A stretch of 64,000 bases of DNA from positions 3,038,001 to 3,102,000 of the forward strand of contig NZ_PJMQ01000001.1 of assembly GCF_002846335.1 (NCBI RefSeq), read 5' to 3'. Position 1 is the first letter of the stretch; each line of letters opens with the position of its first letter. This document shows, one piece after another, positions 1-9,288 of this stretch. The notes under the pieces are model-generated. The model saw only the letters and a program-made list of their open reading frames with translations, did not search any database and was not told where the DNA came from. Both the position numbers and the translations under genes were made by a program. Source of the DNA: Janthinobacterium sp. 61 (GTDB taxonomy: Bacteria > Pseudomonadota > Gammaproteobacteria > Burkholderiales > Burkholderiaceae_D).

Positions 1-1065
1 ACCCTGCGCGCCTCGCTGCGCACCCACCGCGCCCTGCTGCTGATCGTGCTGCTGTACGCCACCGCGGCAGCGCTGCTGGCCGGCAGCCTGCCCAGCCCAT
101 CGGACATCCTCAACGTGCTGGCAGGCTTCCTCTTGGCCATCCTCACGGGTCCCATCTTCATCCTGTGCGGCTATACCATTCGCGTCATGGTGATGCAACG
201 TCCGCACCGCCTGTGCCACTACCTGTACCACGACCTGCGCCGCTACTTGAGCAACGAGCGCCTGCTGCACGCGCTGCCGGCCATGCTGCTGATCCCCGTC
301 TTCGCCTCCAGCTTCACCGTCTTCAAGGCCGCCATCCCCCGCCTGCACCCCTACACCTGGGATGCCACCCTGTCAGCCTGGGACATCGCGCTGCATGGCG
401 GCAAAGCCCCATGGGAAAGGCTGCAGCCGCTGCTGGGCCACCCGCTCGTCACCGGCCTGCTCAACTTCAGCTACCACTTCTGGTTCTTCCTGTTCTACGC
501 CGTGCTGTACTGGCTCATCCTCGATACGCGCCGCCCGCTGCTGCGCATGCAGTTCCTGCTCAGCTTTGCGCTGACCTGGATCGTCCTGGGCAGCATCCTG
601 GCCGTGCTGTTCGCCTCGGTCGGCCCCTGCTACTACGGCCACCTGCATGCCAGCGATCCGTATGCGCCGCTGATGGCCTACCTGCATGACACCAACCAGC
701 ACGTCCCCGTGTGGGCCCTGCAGGTGCAGGACATGCTATGGCAAGGCTATCAAAGCAAGGGAACAAACGGCGATCTGGGCATCTCCGCCATGCCCAGCAT
801 GCATGTGGCCACGGCCGTGCTGATGGCCATCATGGGCTGGAATGTGAGCCGCGCCGCAGGCATCTCGCTGTCCGCCTTCGCCGTGCTGATACTGCTCGGC
901 TCCATCCACCTGGGCTGGCACTATGCGCTCGACGGTTATGTCGGCGCGGCCGGCGCGGCGCTGGTGTGGCACCTGGTCGGACGGATGCTGGGCAGCCAGG
1001 CAGCGGCACCCGCCATGAGCATGGCCACGGTGCCCTGCATGAGCAAGGAAGGACTGACATCATGA
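1..1065 (+). CDS. PAP2 superfamily membrane phosphatase (5' partial)
   Basis: The reading frame is open from base 1, so the start codon probably lies upstream; GTG at 46 is the first in-frame alternative start. The product is a polytopic membrane protein with several hydrophobic segments. Two PAP2-type motifs are visible near the C-terminus: SMPSMHVA (bases about 787-810) and WHYALDGYVG (about 916-945), which carry the His and Asp expected of the acid-phosphatase/lipid-phosphatase fold. The family removes phosphate from lipid phosphates or transfers phosphoinositol-like head groups; this one resembles the inositol-phosphorylceramide-synthase-like branch, and its substrate is unknown. The stop overlaps the cpaA start as ATGA, so it is translationally coupled to a Tad pilus operon. 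Its role there is not established. Confidence 0.75.
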   Translation, partial: TLRASLRTHRALLLIVLLYATAAALLAGSLPSPSDILNVLAGFLLAILTGPIFILCGYTIRVMVMQRPHRLCHYLYHDLRRYLSNERLLHALPAMLLIPVFASSFTVFKAAIPRLHPYTWDATLSAWDIALHGGKAPWERLQPLLGHPLVTGLLNFSYHFWFFLFYAVLYWLILDTRRPLLRMQFLLSFALTWIVLGSILAVLFASVGPCYYGHLHASDPYAPLMAYLHDTNQHVPVWALQVQDMLWQGYQSKGTNGDLGISAMPSMHVATAVLMAIMGWNVSRAAGISLSAFAVLILLGSIHLGWHYALDGYVGAAGAALVWHLVGRMLGSQAAAPAMSMATVPCMSKEGLTS

Positions 1066-1649
1066 ACGCCCACCTGCCCATGCTGCTGTGCCTGGCCGTA
1101 CTGGCCACCCTGCTCGCCGCCGCGCTGTGGCACGACCTGCGCACGCGCCGCATCCCCAACCTGCTGGTGCTGTGGGGCATGCTGGCGGGACTGATCCTGA
1201 ACAGCTTCGTGCCGTCCGGCGCCGGCCTGTTCGACGTCGACTTCGGCGGCCTGGGCCTGCTGCAGGCGCTGGCTGGCGCCGCTGCCGGATTGGCACTGCT
1301 GCTGCCCATGTATCTGCTGCGCGCCCTGGGCGCCGGCGACGTCAAGCTGATGGCCATGTGCGGCGCCTTCCTCGGCCCCGACGCCGTACTGGAAGCGGCC
1401 CTGCTGACCTTCCTGTGCGGCGGCGTGCTGGCCCTGGCCGCCGCGCTGGCAGGCCGCCGCCTGCGCCTGGTGCTGCGCAACACCTACCACATGATGCTGG
1501 GCGCGCTGCTGCACAGCCTTGCCGGCGGCGCCGCCACGATCGCCGAACCGCCGCCCGCCACGGGCAAGCTGGCCTACGCCTTCGCCATTGCCAGCGGCAC
1601 CCTGCTGCAGGTGTTCTTGCAATACAACCATCTGTGGAGCTTGCGCTGA
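1062..1649 (+). CDS. cpaA: Tad-type prepilin peptidase (CpaA/TadV)
   Basis: A 195-residue inner-membrane aspartyl protease of the A24 family, expected to cleave the leader of Flp pilin and of the TadE/TadF pseudopilins. The two catalytic aspartates are visible: D25 in WHDLRTRRIPN and D93 in GAGDVKLM. The rest is hydrophobic, with about five or six membrane segments. It lacks the cysteine-rich N-terminal methyltransferase domain of the type IV PilD peptidases, as is normal for Tad peptidases. The start at 1062 overlaps the preceding stop in an ATGA arrangement. The pilin substrate itself is not in the window and may lie upstream. Confidence 0.9.
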   Translation: MNAHLPMLLCLAVLATLLAAALWHDLRTRRIPNLLVLWGMLAGLILNSFVPSGAGLFDVDFGGLGLLQALAGAAAGLALLLPMYLLRALGAGDVKLMAMCGAFLGPDAVLEAALLTFLCGGVLALAAALAGRRLRLVLRNTYHMMLGALLHSLAGGAATIAEPPPATGKLAYAFAIASGTLLQVFLQYNHLWSLR

Positions 1650-1689
1650 AACGCGCCGCTCCGACGACCAGCCACCACAGGACCCGACC

Positions 1690-2310
1690 ATGGACACCCT
1701 CGCCACTCTCTGCCACTCGCGCCGCGCCAGCCTGCTCACCAGCATCGCCATGGCCGGACTGTGGGTATTCTTTGCCAGTGCACACGTGGTGGGCTATTTG
1801 CACAGCGACGACTGGAGCTATTTGCTGTTCTGCGCCGCCGAAACCCTCGCCGCCCTGTTCTTTGTCGTACGCTCGGCCCCCGTCAGCATTTCCACCGATG
1901 CGGGCGACTGGCTGCTGGCCATCGGCGCCACCTTCGCCCCTTTCCTGCTCTCGCCTGCCGACATGGCCATCTGGCCCGGCGCGCGTTACCTGCTGGCCAT
2001 CGGCAGCCTGCTGCAGATCGCCGGCCTGCTGTCGCTGAATCGCAGCTTCGGCCTGGTGGCGGCGCAGCGCGAGATCAAGACGGGCGGCGCCTACCGCGTG
2101 GTGCGCCATCCCCTGTATGCCAGCTACCTGATTTCCCTGAGCGGCTACCTGCTGGCCAATACCTCGCCCGCCAATGCCGTGACCTACGTCGCGACAATCG
2201 CCATGATGGTTGCGCGCCTGCTGCGCGAGGAGCGCTTCCTGTCCACCGACGTGCGCTACCGCGTGTACATGCGGCAAGTGAAATACCGGCTGCTGCCGTT
2301 CATCTTCTGA
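1690..2310 (+). CDS. Isoprenylcysteine carboxyl methyltransferase-like membrane protein
   Basis: A 206-residue membrane protein with about five hydrophobic segments. Its C-terminal part has the ICMT/PEMT-type signature: GGAYRVVRHPLYASY (around residues 131-145) followed by a late acidic-arginine stretch LLREERF. In this family the RHPxY region and the following E/R residues bind S-adenosylmethionine, and the substrate is a membrane-embedded lipid or prenyl/cysteine group. The start at 1690 lies 40 bases after cpaA, in the same direction, so the gene belongs to the Tad transcription unit. Its substrate cannot be read from sequence. Methylation of a lipid or of a pilus component is conceivable but is inference. 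Confidence 0.75.
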   Translation: MDTLATLCHSRRASLLTSIAMAGLWVFFASAHVVGYLHSDDWSYLLFCAAETLAALFFVVRSAPVSISTDAGDWLLAIGATFAPFLLSPADMAIWPGARYLLAIGSLLQIAGLLSLNRSFGLVAAQREIKTGGAYRVVRHPLYASYLISLSGYLLANTSPANAVTYVATIAMMVARLLREERFLSTDVRYRVYMRQVKYRLLPFIF

Positions 2311-2340
2311 CCTCACCATCCGGCAAAAGGAGCGATCATC

Positions 2341-3687
2341 ATGCCCGATACCTACCCAGAAGCGCCTGCCGACGGCAGCATCATGCCGGCCATGCAGCGC
2401 GCACCACGCAACGTGGCCGAAACGGGCCTGCCCTTCCTGTTCCTGGTGGAACTGCTGGTGAAGGTCATGTTCCTGCGTGGCCAGATCGGCTTGCCTGCCC
2501 TGTCGTCGCACGTCAAACTGGGCGCCGGCGTGCTCGAACCACTGCTGACCTTCATGCGCGCCGAAAAACTGTGCGAAGTGCAGCGCAACGGCTACAGCGG
2601 CACGGATGCCGACCAGCACTACCACCTGGTCGACCAGGGCCGCCTGCGCGCCGCCGACTATTTGCGGCGCAATGCCTACAGCGGCCCGGCGCCCGTCACG
2701 CTGGCCCACTACAGCGCGCAGGTGCTGGCGCAAAGCGTGGCGCACATGCACGTCACGCGGGAAAGCATGATGCAGCAGTTTCACGACGTGGTGGCCAGCA
2801 CGTCGGTGCTCGACCAGCTGGGCGCGGCCATGAATTCGGGCCGCGCACTGTTCCTGCACGGCCCCGCCGGCAGCGGCAAGACGTATCTGGCCGAGCGCCT
2901 GCATGGTTTGCTCAGCGGCACCATCGCCCTGCCGCACGCGGTCATGGTCGATGGCGAGGTGCTACCCTTCCTCGACCCCATGCTGCACACGCTGGCCACC
3001 GGCGTGGCGCCGCCGGCCGACCCGCGCTGGGTACGCGCCTGGCGCCCCACCGTGCTGACGGGCGGTGAGCTGACGCTCGACATGCTCGACCTGCAATTCG
3101 ATCCCGGTGCCCGCCTGTATCAGGCACCGCCGCACCTGAAGGCCAACAACGGTATCTTCATCATCGATGACCTGGGCCGCCAGCGCTGCTCGCCCGTGGA
3201 GCTGATGAACCGCTGGATCGTGCCAATGGCGCGCCGCGTCGATTATCTGTCGCTGCACACAGGCTACAAATTTCCCGTCCCCTTCGACGTGATCGTCGTA
3301 TTTTCCTCGAACCTGGCGCCGCAGCAGCTGGCCGACGACTCCTTCCTGCGCCGTATCGGCTACAAGATCCATGTCGGGGAATTGAGCGGCTACCACTACG
3401 AAGCCGTGTTCCGCCACGTCTGCGAACAATTCGGCATGACCTTCAACCATGCTGCCTACCACTACCTGCTGCAGTTGCACGGCCAGCACGCAAGGCCCCT
3501 GCTGGCTTGCTATCCCCGCGACATATTGGCCCAACTGTGCGACGTGGCCCGCTATGAGGGCCGCCCGCCGCGGCTCGAGGCCGAGGCGTTGCACTGGGCC
3601 TGGAACAATTATTTCGGCGCCGCCGACGGCTCCGCCGGCATACAGAACGGACCGGCTGCGGTCCTGGATAAAGGAGTATCAAAATGA
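2341..3687 (+). CDS. AAA+ ATPase of the Tad locus
   Basis: A 448-residue soluble ATPase. Residues about 25-130 look like a small helical or winged-helix-type region. The AAA core follows, with Walker A GPAGSGKT (174-181), Walker B GIFIIDDLG (271-279) and a sensor-1-like VVFSSN (about 318-323). The C-terminal 80 residues are helical, like an AAA lid. It has no membrane segment and is distinct from the CpaE and CpaF ATPases further down. RBS AAGGAGCG precedes ATG 2341. The stop overlaps the cpaB start by four bases (ATGA), tying it to pilus assembly. The MoxR/DnaC-like shape suggests a remodelling or loading ATPase, but no function is known to me. Confidence 0.7.
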   Translation: MPDTYPEAPADGSIMPAMQRAPRNVAETGLPFLFLVELLVKVMFLRGQIGLPALSSHVKLGAGVLEPLLTFMRAEKLCEVQRNGYSGTDADQHYHLVDQGRLRAADYLRRNAYSGPAPVTLAHYSAQVLAQSVAHMHVTRESMMQQFHDVVASTSVLDQLGAAMNSGRALFLHGPAGSGKTYLAERLHGLLSGTIALPHAVMVDGEVLPFLDPMLHTLATGVAPPADPRWVRAWRPTVLTGGELTLDMLDLQFDPGARLYQAPPHLKANNGIFIIDDLGRQRCSPVELMNRWIVPMARRVDYLSLHTGYKFPVPFDVIVVFSSNLAPQQLADDSFLRRIGYKIHVGELSGYHYEAVFRHVCEQFGMTFNHAAYHYLLQLHGQHARPLLACYPRDILAQLCDVARYEGRPPRLEAEALHWAWNNYFGAADGSAGIQNGPAAVLDKGVSK

Positions 3688-4517
3688 GAAACGCACGCGC
3701 TCTGACAATGATGGCCTTCGCGGTCATCCTGGCGTTCGTGGCCGTCATCGTGGCCGCGCGCTGGATCAATGCCCAGGCCTCGGGCAATACCAACAAGGTC
3801 GCTGTCGCCCTGATCGACATCAGCCTGGGCGCGCGCATCGCGCCGGAAATGGTGCGCATGGTCGACTGGCCCAGCAGCGCGCTGCCGCCGGGCGCCATCA
3901 ACGACCCGAAACTGCTCGATGCGCGCGTCACGCGCACCAGCATCCAGCACGGCGAACCGATCATGGAAAGCAAGCTGGCGCCCCCCGGCACCCAGGGCGG
4001 CCTGTCGGCCGTGGTGGGCGAGGGCAAGCGCGCCATGACGGTGCGTGTCAATGACGTGGTCGGCGTGGCAGGCTTCGCCCTGCCCGGCAACTATGTCGAC
4101 ATTCTCGTCAACACGCAGGACGATGCGGCCAAGACGGGCACCGGGCGAGATCCCAGCATCTCCAAAATCGTGCTCGAACGCATACTCGTGCTGGCCATTG
4201 CGCAGGAATCGAACCGCGACGACACCAAGCCCAAGGTGGTCAATGCCGTGACCCTGGAACTGACACCCGACCAGACGGAAAAGCTCGACCTGGCGCGCAG
4301 CGTGGGCACCCTGTCGCTGGTGCTGCGCAACCAGATCGAAGACAAGCCCGTCAACACGGATGGCGCCACCAAGACCAGCCTGCTGGATGCCAAGGTCGCC
4401 GCCCAGGTGGCCGCCCCCGCCCCCCGGCCAGTCATACACCGCCGCGTGGTGCAAGGGCCAGCCGGGCCGCAAGTCGATGTCATCAAGGGGCTGGAACGCA
4501 GCTCCCAACAATTCTGA
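3684..4517 (+). CDS. cpaB: Flp pilus assembly protein CpaB/RcpC
   Basis: A 277-residue protein with one N-terminal membrane anchor (about residues 7-26) followed by a periplasmic SAF-type domain. The stretch VALIDISLGARIAPEMVRMVDWP (in two overlapping halves) has the hydrophobic-basic pattern typical of RcpC/CpaB, and a second conserved portion MTVRVNDVVGVAGFALPGNYVDI (likewise split) follows. RcpC proteins sit at the periplasmic side of the Tad secretin and are thought to gate or stabilise it. The start overlaps the AAA+ ATPase stop (ATGA) and cpaC follows after 48 bases. Length and context fit CpaB well. Confidence 0.9.
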   Translation: MRNARALTMMAFAVILAFVAVIVAARWINAQASGNTNKVAVALIDISLGARIAPEMVRMVDWPSSALPPGAINDPKLLDARVTRTSIQHGEPIMESKLAPPGTQGGLSAVVGEGKRAMTVRVNDVVGVAGFALPGNYVDILVNTQDDAAKTGTGRDPSISKIVLERILVLAIAQESNRDDTKPKVVNAVTLELTPDQTEKLDLARSVGTLSLVLRNQIEDKPVNTDGATKTSLLDAKVAAQVAAPAPRPVIHRRVVQGPAGPQVDVIKGLERSSQQF

Positions 4518-4565
4518 ACAACGCTACGCCGATCGTCATCCGATCCGCACCACGAGGAGCACGCC

Positions 4566-6365
4566 ATGAGCACCATGAGCAAAATGAACACAGCAAACGG
4601 AGGCCGCATCCTGCGCATGGCCCTCGCCATCGCCACCATCGGCGCCCTTATCCCGGCAGCCCATGGCGAAGCGGGCGCACCTGCCACCTCGCCTGGCCTG
4701 TCGACCACGCCGCCGGGAGCCACGCCAGCGCCTGCATCAGCATCGGCTGCGGTCTCCGCGCCGCCCCCCAAGGTGGTGCGCCGCGTGCCGCGCGTGAAAC
4801 CGGTGGCGCAGCAAGCCATGCTCGATACGGCGGGAGGACGCACGGAACTGTCGCGCAACATGGCGCTGGCCGAAGGCAAGTCCACCCTGATGCACCTGCC
4901 GTTTCCTGTCGCCCGCGTCTCGGTAGGCGACCCGCGCATCGCCGACGTGATCCTGCTCAACACCACCGATGTCTATCTGTTGGGCAAATCCGTGGGCACG
5001 ACCAACCTGATCGTATGGAACCGCAATAATGAAGCGAGCATCATCGATCTGTCCGTCAGCATCGACGCCAGCCTGCTGCAGACGCGCCTGAGCGAACTGT
5101 TGCCGAACGAAAAAGAGCTGCGCGTGACGGTGGCCGGCGACACACTGATACTGTCGGGTGTCGTCAGCGACACCGTCAAGGCCGACCAGGCGATGTCGCT
5201 GGCCAACGCGTATGCACAACGCGGTTCCCGCCCCGCCGCTGGCGCCGCAGTTGCCGGTGCGGCACCCGCCGCCGCCGGCGCCGCACCCGACCCTTCGGGC
5301 GGCCCGTCAGCCTCGCCACGCGTGATCAACCTGATGGCGATCGCCGCGCCACAGCAGGTGATGCTGGAAGTCAAAGTGGCGGAAGTGTCGAAAACCCTGG
5401 TCGACCAACTGGGCGCCAACCTGGGCCTGAGCAAGACTATCGGCGGCTGGACCTATTCGCTGCTGTCGAACTTGCTCAGCAATAATCCCAGCGGTTTCAA
5501 CGCCAGCAACAGCCGCAACGGCAACTTCCTGGGTCTCGATGCGCAAAAGCGCGATGGCTTGATCAAGGTACTGGCAGAACCGAACATCATGGCCATCAGC
5601 GGACAGGAAGCCAGTTTCCTGGCTGGCGGCAAGATCTTCATCCCCGTCAGCCAGACCAACAATGGTGGCACGCCCACCATCACGCTGGAAGAAAAAGAGT
5701 TTGGCGTGGCCGTGAAATTCACCCCCACCGTGCTCGAAGGGGGACGCATCAACCTGAAAGTGTCGCCGGAAGTGTCCGACCTGAACAAGGAAGGCATCGG
5801 CATCACGGCCACCGGCATTTCCACCACCGCCATCCTGCCCTCGTTTACCACGCGGCGCGCCACCACCACCGTGCAGCTGTTCGATGGCCAGAGCTTCGCC
5901 ATCGGCGGCTTGATCAAGAACAATGTGACCAGCAACATCAAGGCCTTGCCGGGCCTGGGCGAAGTGCCCGTCCTGGGTGCCCTTTTCCGCAGCACGGACT
6001 TCCAGACAGACCGCTCGGAACTGGTCTTCATCATCACGCCGCACCTGGTCAAGCCGCTACCGCCCGACTACAAGCTGCCTACCGATCCGTATGTGCAACC
6101 TACGCGCGGCGACATGTTCATGCAAGGCAAGATGGAAGGCACGGCGCCCGCACCAGCGCCAGCACCACTGCCGCAGCCAGCGCCGATGCCGCTACCTGCC
6201 GCCGCGCCGCCGGCAGCCATGGCCGCGCCCGTGCCGCCTTCCATGCCGGTGGCCATGCCCGTCGCCACGCCGACGGTGACCACCAACGACCTGCCGCAAT
6301 ACCGCGCCGTACCGAAAGCCGATGCGGCCACGTCATCGGCCAGCATTATCGATGATCTCAAATAG
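4566..6365 (+). CDS. cpaC: Tad secretin CpaC/RcpA
   Basis: A 599-residue outer-membrane secretin with an N-terminal signal peptide (hydrophobic stretch about residues 17-35). A periplasmic pilus/BON-like domain follows (MHLPFPVARVSVGDPRIADV, then LLGKSVGTTNLIVWN), then the secretin core with VMLEVKVAEVSKTL, VLAEPNIMAISGQEASFLAG and the late LPGLGEVPVLGALFRS motif near residue 465. The C-terminal 80 residues are a Pro/Ala-rich tail, which is longer than usual for the family. It forms the outer-membrane channel for the Flp pilus. RBS AGGAG lies 8 bases before ATG 4566. Confidence 0.93.
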   Translation: MSTMSKMNTANGGRILRMALAIATIGALIPAAHGEAGAPATSPGLSTTPPGATPAPASASAAVSAPPPKVVRRVPRVKPVAQQAMLDTAGGRTELSRNMALAEGKSTLMHLPFPVARVSVGDPRIADVILLNTTDVYLLGKSVGTTNLIVWNRNNEASIIDLSVSIDASLLQTRLSELLPNEKELRVTVAGDTLILSGVVSDTVKADQAMSLANAYAQRGSRPAAGAAVAGAAPAAAGAAPDPSGGPSASPRVINLMAIAAPQQVMLEVKVAEVSKTLVDQLGANLGLSKTIGGWTYSLLSNLLSNNPSGFNASNSRNGNFLGLDAQKRDGLIKVLAEPNIMAISGQEASFLAGGKIFIPVSQTNNGGTPTITLEEKEFGVAVKFTPTVLEGGRINLKVSPEVSDLNKEGIGITATGISTTAILPSFTTRRATTTVQLFDGQSFAIGGLIKNNVTSNIKALPGLGEVPVLGALFRSTDFQTDRSELVFIITPHLVKPLPPDYKLPTDPYVQPTRGDMFMQGKMEGTAPAPAPAPLPQPAPMPLPAAAPPAAMAAPVPPSMPVAMPVATPTVTTNDLPQYRAVPKADAATSSASIIDDLK

Positions 6366-6375
6366 GAGCATCTCC

Positions 6376-6666
6376 ATGAAAACCTTCGCAACCACCCTGC
6401 CCCGCTGCCTGCTGTGCGCTGCGGCAATCGGCGCGTTGGCCGGCTGTGCCGCCACCACCACCCCCGTGCTCGACAGCCATTTCGGCGAGTCGGTGACCTT
6501 GCTCAAGCAGCAGCAAATCCTGTATCCGGACGCGGCCTACAACAGCAATCCCGTGCTCGGTCTCGATGGCAAGGCCGCCATCAGTGGCTACAAGCTCTAC
6601 CAGAAATCCTTCAGCGCGCCCGATCCAATTCCCGACGTGCTGACGATCGGCGTCAGCAAACGCTGA
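6376..6666 (+). CDS. Small Tad-locus lipoprotein
   Basis: A 96-residue protein with a clear lipoprotein signal: a hydrophobic stretch ending in the lipobox LAGC. RBS AGGAG lies 7 bases before ATG 6376. The mature part is only about 70 residues and contains a central LLKQQQILYPDAA segment and a GLDGKAAISGYKLYQKSF segment. It sits between the secretin gene and cpaE, where other Tad loci carry the CpaD or pilotin-type lipoprotein, so a secretin pilot or periplasmic partner role is plausible. I could not assign it to CpaD or TadD by motif. Confidence 0.7.
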   Translation: MKTFATTLPRCLLCAAAIGALAGCAATTTPVLDSHFGESVTLLKQQQILYPDAAYNSNPVLGLDGKAAISGYKLYQKSFSAPDPIPDVLTIGVSKR

Positions 6667-6704
6667 ACCGTACCCCATCCACCCAGCCACTGCCGGAGCT
6701 TGCC

Positions 6705-7895
6705 GTGAAAATCTTCATTATTTCCAGTAACGAAAAACAACTGGCCGCCATGACGGCGCTGTTGCGCGAGCGCCACGCGGGCGACGATATCGACAGCGCC
6801 GTCGGCAGCCTGGAACGGCTGGCCGGCACGGCTGAAATGGCCGTGCCAGACGTGCTGCTGCTGGCGCAGCCCGTCATCGACGATGCCGACCTGGTGCGCA
6901 TCGAACGTCTGGCCAGCCGCCAGCCCGCCATGGCCATCATCCTGCAGTGCCAGCAGCAGGGCAGCGACTTCCTGCTGCAAGCCATGCGCGCGGGCGTGCG
7001 CGAGGTGCTGCCGCAAGCCGACAACGGCGCCGCCCTGAATGCGGCGCTGCAGCGCATCGAGGACAAGAGCGCGCGCCACGTGCGGCGCGATGGCAAGATC
7101 ATCGCCTTCGTCTCGTGCAAGGGCGGCAGCGGCGCTACCTTTCTCGCCGCCAACCTGGCATACGCGCTGGCGCAGGACAACCAGCGCGTGGCGCTGTTCG
7201 ATCTGAACTTGCAGTTTGGCGATGCGGCGCTGTTTGTCTCGGACCAGAAGCCGGCCGCCACGCTGTCGCACGTGGCGCAGCAGATTCATCGCCTCGACCC
7301 CTCCTTCCTCGCCGCCAGCATGGTGCAAGTGACGCCGAACTTCAGCATCCTGGCGGCGCCCGAAGATCCCGGACACGCGAGCGACATCAAACCCGAGCAC
7401 ATCGACCAGCTGCTGCACCTGGCGCGCCACGAGTATGATTTTGTTGTGCTCGACACGGGCCGCGGCCTCGATGCCATCAGCGTGCGCGCGCTTGACAACG
7501 CCGACATGATTTGCCCCGTGGTGCAGGCAACGCTGCCCTACATCCGCGACGGCAAGCGGCTGCTGCAGGTGTTCCAGTCGCTGGAATACCCGACCAGCAA
7601 GATTCACCTGATCCTGAACCGCCATACGAGCGCCGATGAAATCCGCGGGCGCGACCTGGAAGCGGCCTATGGCCAGCAGATCTTCCACGCCATGCCGAAT
7701 CATTACGCGGTGGCGGCGGCATCGGTCAACCAGGGCGTACCCGTGCTGAAGCTGGCGCCCGGCAGCCCGCTGGCCAAATCACTGCAGGAGTGCGCGCGCA
7801 AGCTGGGCGGTACGCGCGCGGCCAGCACGCCTGGCCTGTTTTCACGCCTGTTCCAGCGCAGCCGGCCCATCCAACTTCGAGGGGAAACAGCATGA
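6705..7895 (+). CDS. cpaE: Tad pilus localisation ATPase CpaE/TadZ
   Basis: A 396-residue MinD/ParA-type protein. Residues 1 to about 115 form a receiver-like domain ([19 protein letters not shown]), as in other CpaE proteins. The ATPase part begins at [20 protein letters not shown], a deviant Walker A, and continues with [13 protein letters not shown] and [11 protein letters not shown]. The family localises Tad assembly at the cell pole. GTG at 6705 is the best start: GGAGCT lies 7 bases upstream and it gives the expected MKIFII beginning. The stop overlaps the cpaF start (ATGA). Confidence 0.9.
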   Translation: MKIFIISSNEKQLAAMTALLRERHAGDDIDSAVGSLERLAGTAEMAVPDVLLLAQPVIDDADLVRIERLASRQPAMAIILQCQQQGSDFLLQAMRAGVREVLPQADNGAALNAALQRIEDKSARHVRRDGKIIAFVSCKGGSGATFLAANLAYALAQDNQRVALFDLNLQFGDAALFVSDQKPAATLSHVAQQIHRLDPSFLAASMVQVTPNFSILAAPEDPGHASDIKPEHIDQLLHLARHEYDFVVLDTGRGLDAISVRALDNADMICPVVQATLPYIRDGKRLLQVFQSLEYPTSKIHLILNRHTSADEIRGRDLEAAYGQQIFHAMPNHYAVAAASVNQGVPVLKLAPGSPLAKSLQECARKLGGTRAASTPGLFSRLFQRSRPIQLRGETA

Positions 7896-9277
7896 GCATC
7901 GACATCAATGGTGCAGGCCCCAGCCTGCGCGAACGCCTCGGCAGTGCCCCGGCCTCGAACGGCAATTCGGCTTTCGGCGCCGTGCGCGGCGGCAGCATCG
8001 ACAATCCCGCCTACCAGGAACTCAAGCAGCACGTGCACCAGTCCCTGCTCGACCGCATCGACCTGGAAGGAATGCAACGCCTGTCCCAGGAGCAAATACG
8101 CGACGACCTGAAGATCCTGGTGGGGCGCCTGCTGGATGAAGACAGCGTCGTCATCAACGACCTGGAGCGGCGCACCCTGGTGCGCGACATCCAGGACGAA
8201 GTATTGGGCTTTGGCCCGCTCGAACCGCTGCTAAACGATCCCAGCGTCTCGGACATCCTCGTCAACACGCACCGGCAGGTATATGTCGAACGCCACGGCC
8301 AGCTCGAACTGAGCGACATCCGTTTCAACGACGATGCGCACCTGATGAAGATCATCGACAAGATCGTCTCGCGCGTGGGCCGCCGCATCGACGAATCGAG
8401 CCCCATGGTCGATGCGCGCCTGCCGGACGGTTCGCGCGTCAACGCCATCATCCCCCCGCTGGCCATCGACGGACCCGTGATGTCGATACGGCGCTTTTCG
8501 GCCCAGCCGCTGCGGCTTTCCAACCTGGTCGAACATCACAGCCTGACGGCCGAAATGGCACAAATCCTGCAGGGCCTGGGCAAGGCCAAGATCAATATCC
8601 TGATCTCGGGCGGCACGGGCAGCGGCAAGACCACCATGCTCAACGCGATATCGGGCTTCATCAGCGGCACCGAGCGCATCGTCACCATCGAGGATGCGGC
8701 GGAACTGCAAATGCAGCAGCCGCACGTGGTGCGCCTGGAAACGCGGCCCGCGAACATCGAAGGCAAGGGCGAGGTGACGCAACGCGCACTGGTACGCAAT
8801 GCCCTGCGCATGCGGCCCGACCGCATCATTTTGGGCGAGGTGCGCGGTGCCGAGGCGCTCGACATGCTGCAGGCGATGAATACGGGCCATGAGGGTTCAA
8901 TGGCCACCATCCATGCCAACACGCCGCGCGATGCCCTGACGCGGCTGGAAAACATGATCAGCATGGCCGCCTCCATGTTGCCGGGCAAGGCCATGCGCCA
9001 GCAGATCAGCGCAGCCATCGGCGTGGTGGTACAGGTGGCGCGTCTGACGGACGGCAAGCGCAAGGTGGTGTCCATCCAGGAGATCACGGGCATGGAAGGC
9101 GAGATGATCACCATGCAGGAAATCTTCACGTTCCGCCAGACGGGCGTAGCCCAGGATGGCGCCGTCAGCGGCCACTTCCAGGCCAGCGGCGTGCGCCCCC
9201 GCTTCCTCGACCGCCTGCGCGCCTTCGGCGTGGTCGTGCCGGAAAGCCTGTTCGATCCCGACCGCCAATACCATTGA
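7892..9277 (+). CDS. cpaF: Tad pilus secretion ATPase CpaF/TadA
   Basis: A 461-residue hexameric secretion ATPase of the GspE/VirB11 superfamily that powers Flp pilus assembly. Visible motifs are Walker [10 protein letters not shown] (about 240-248), [13 protein letters not shown] (Asp box), a Walker B-like [18 protein letters not shown], and the His box [20 protein letters not shown] (20 residues). Upstream is the CpaF-type N-terminal domain with [19 protein letters not shown]. Start ATG 7892 overlaps the cpaE stop and has RBS GAGGGGAAA. The gene order cpaE-cpaF-tadB-tadC is canonical. Confidence 0.95.
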   Translation: MSIDINGAGPSLRERLGSAPASNGNSAFGAVRGGSIDNPAYQELKQHVHQSLLDRIDLEGMQRLSQEQIRDDLKILVGRLLDEDSVVINDLERRTLVRDIQDEVLGFGPLEPLLNDPSVSDILVNTHRQVYVERHGQLELSDIRFNDDAHLMKIIDKIVSRVGRRIDESSPMVDARLPDGSRVNAIIPPLAIDGPVMSIRRFSAQPLRLSNLVEHHSLTAEMAQILQGLGKAKINILISGGTGSGKTTMLNAISGFISGTERIVTIEDAAELQMQQPHVVRLETRPANIEGKGEVTQRALVRNALRMRPDRIILGEVRGAEALDMLQAMNTGHEGSMATIHANTPRDALTRLENMISMAASMLPGKAMRQQISAAIGVVVQVARLTDGKRKVVSIQEITGMEGEMITMQEIFTFRQTGVAQDGAVSGHFQASGVRPRFLDRLRAFGVVVPESLFDPDRQYH

Positions 9278-9288
9278 GGAGCCGCGCC

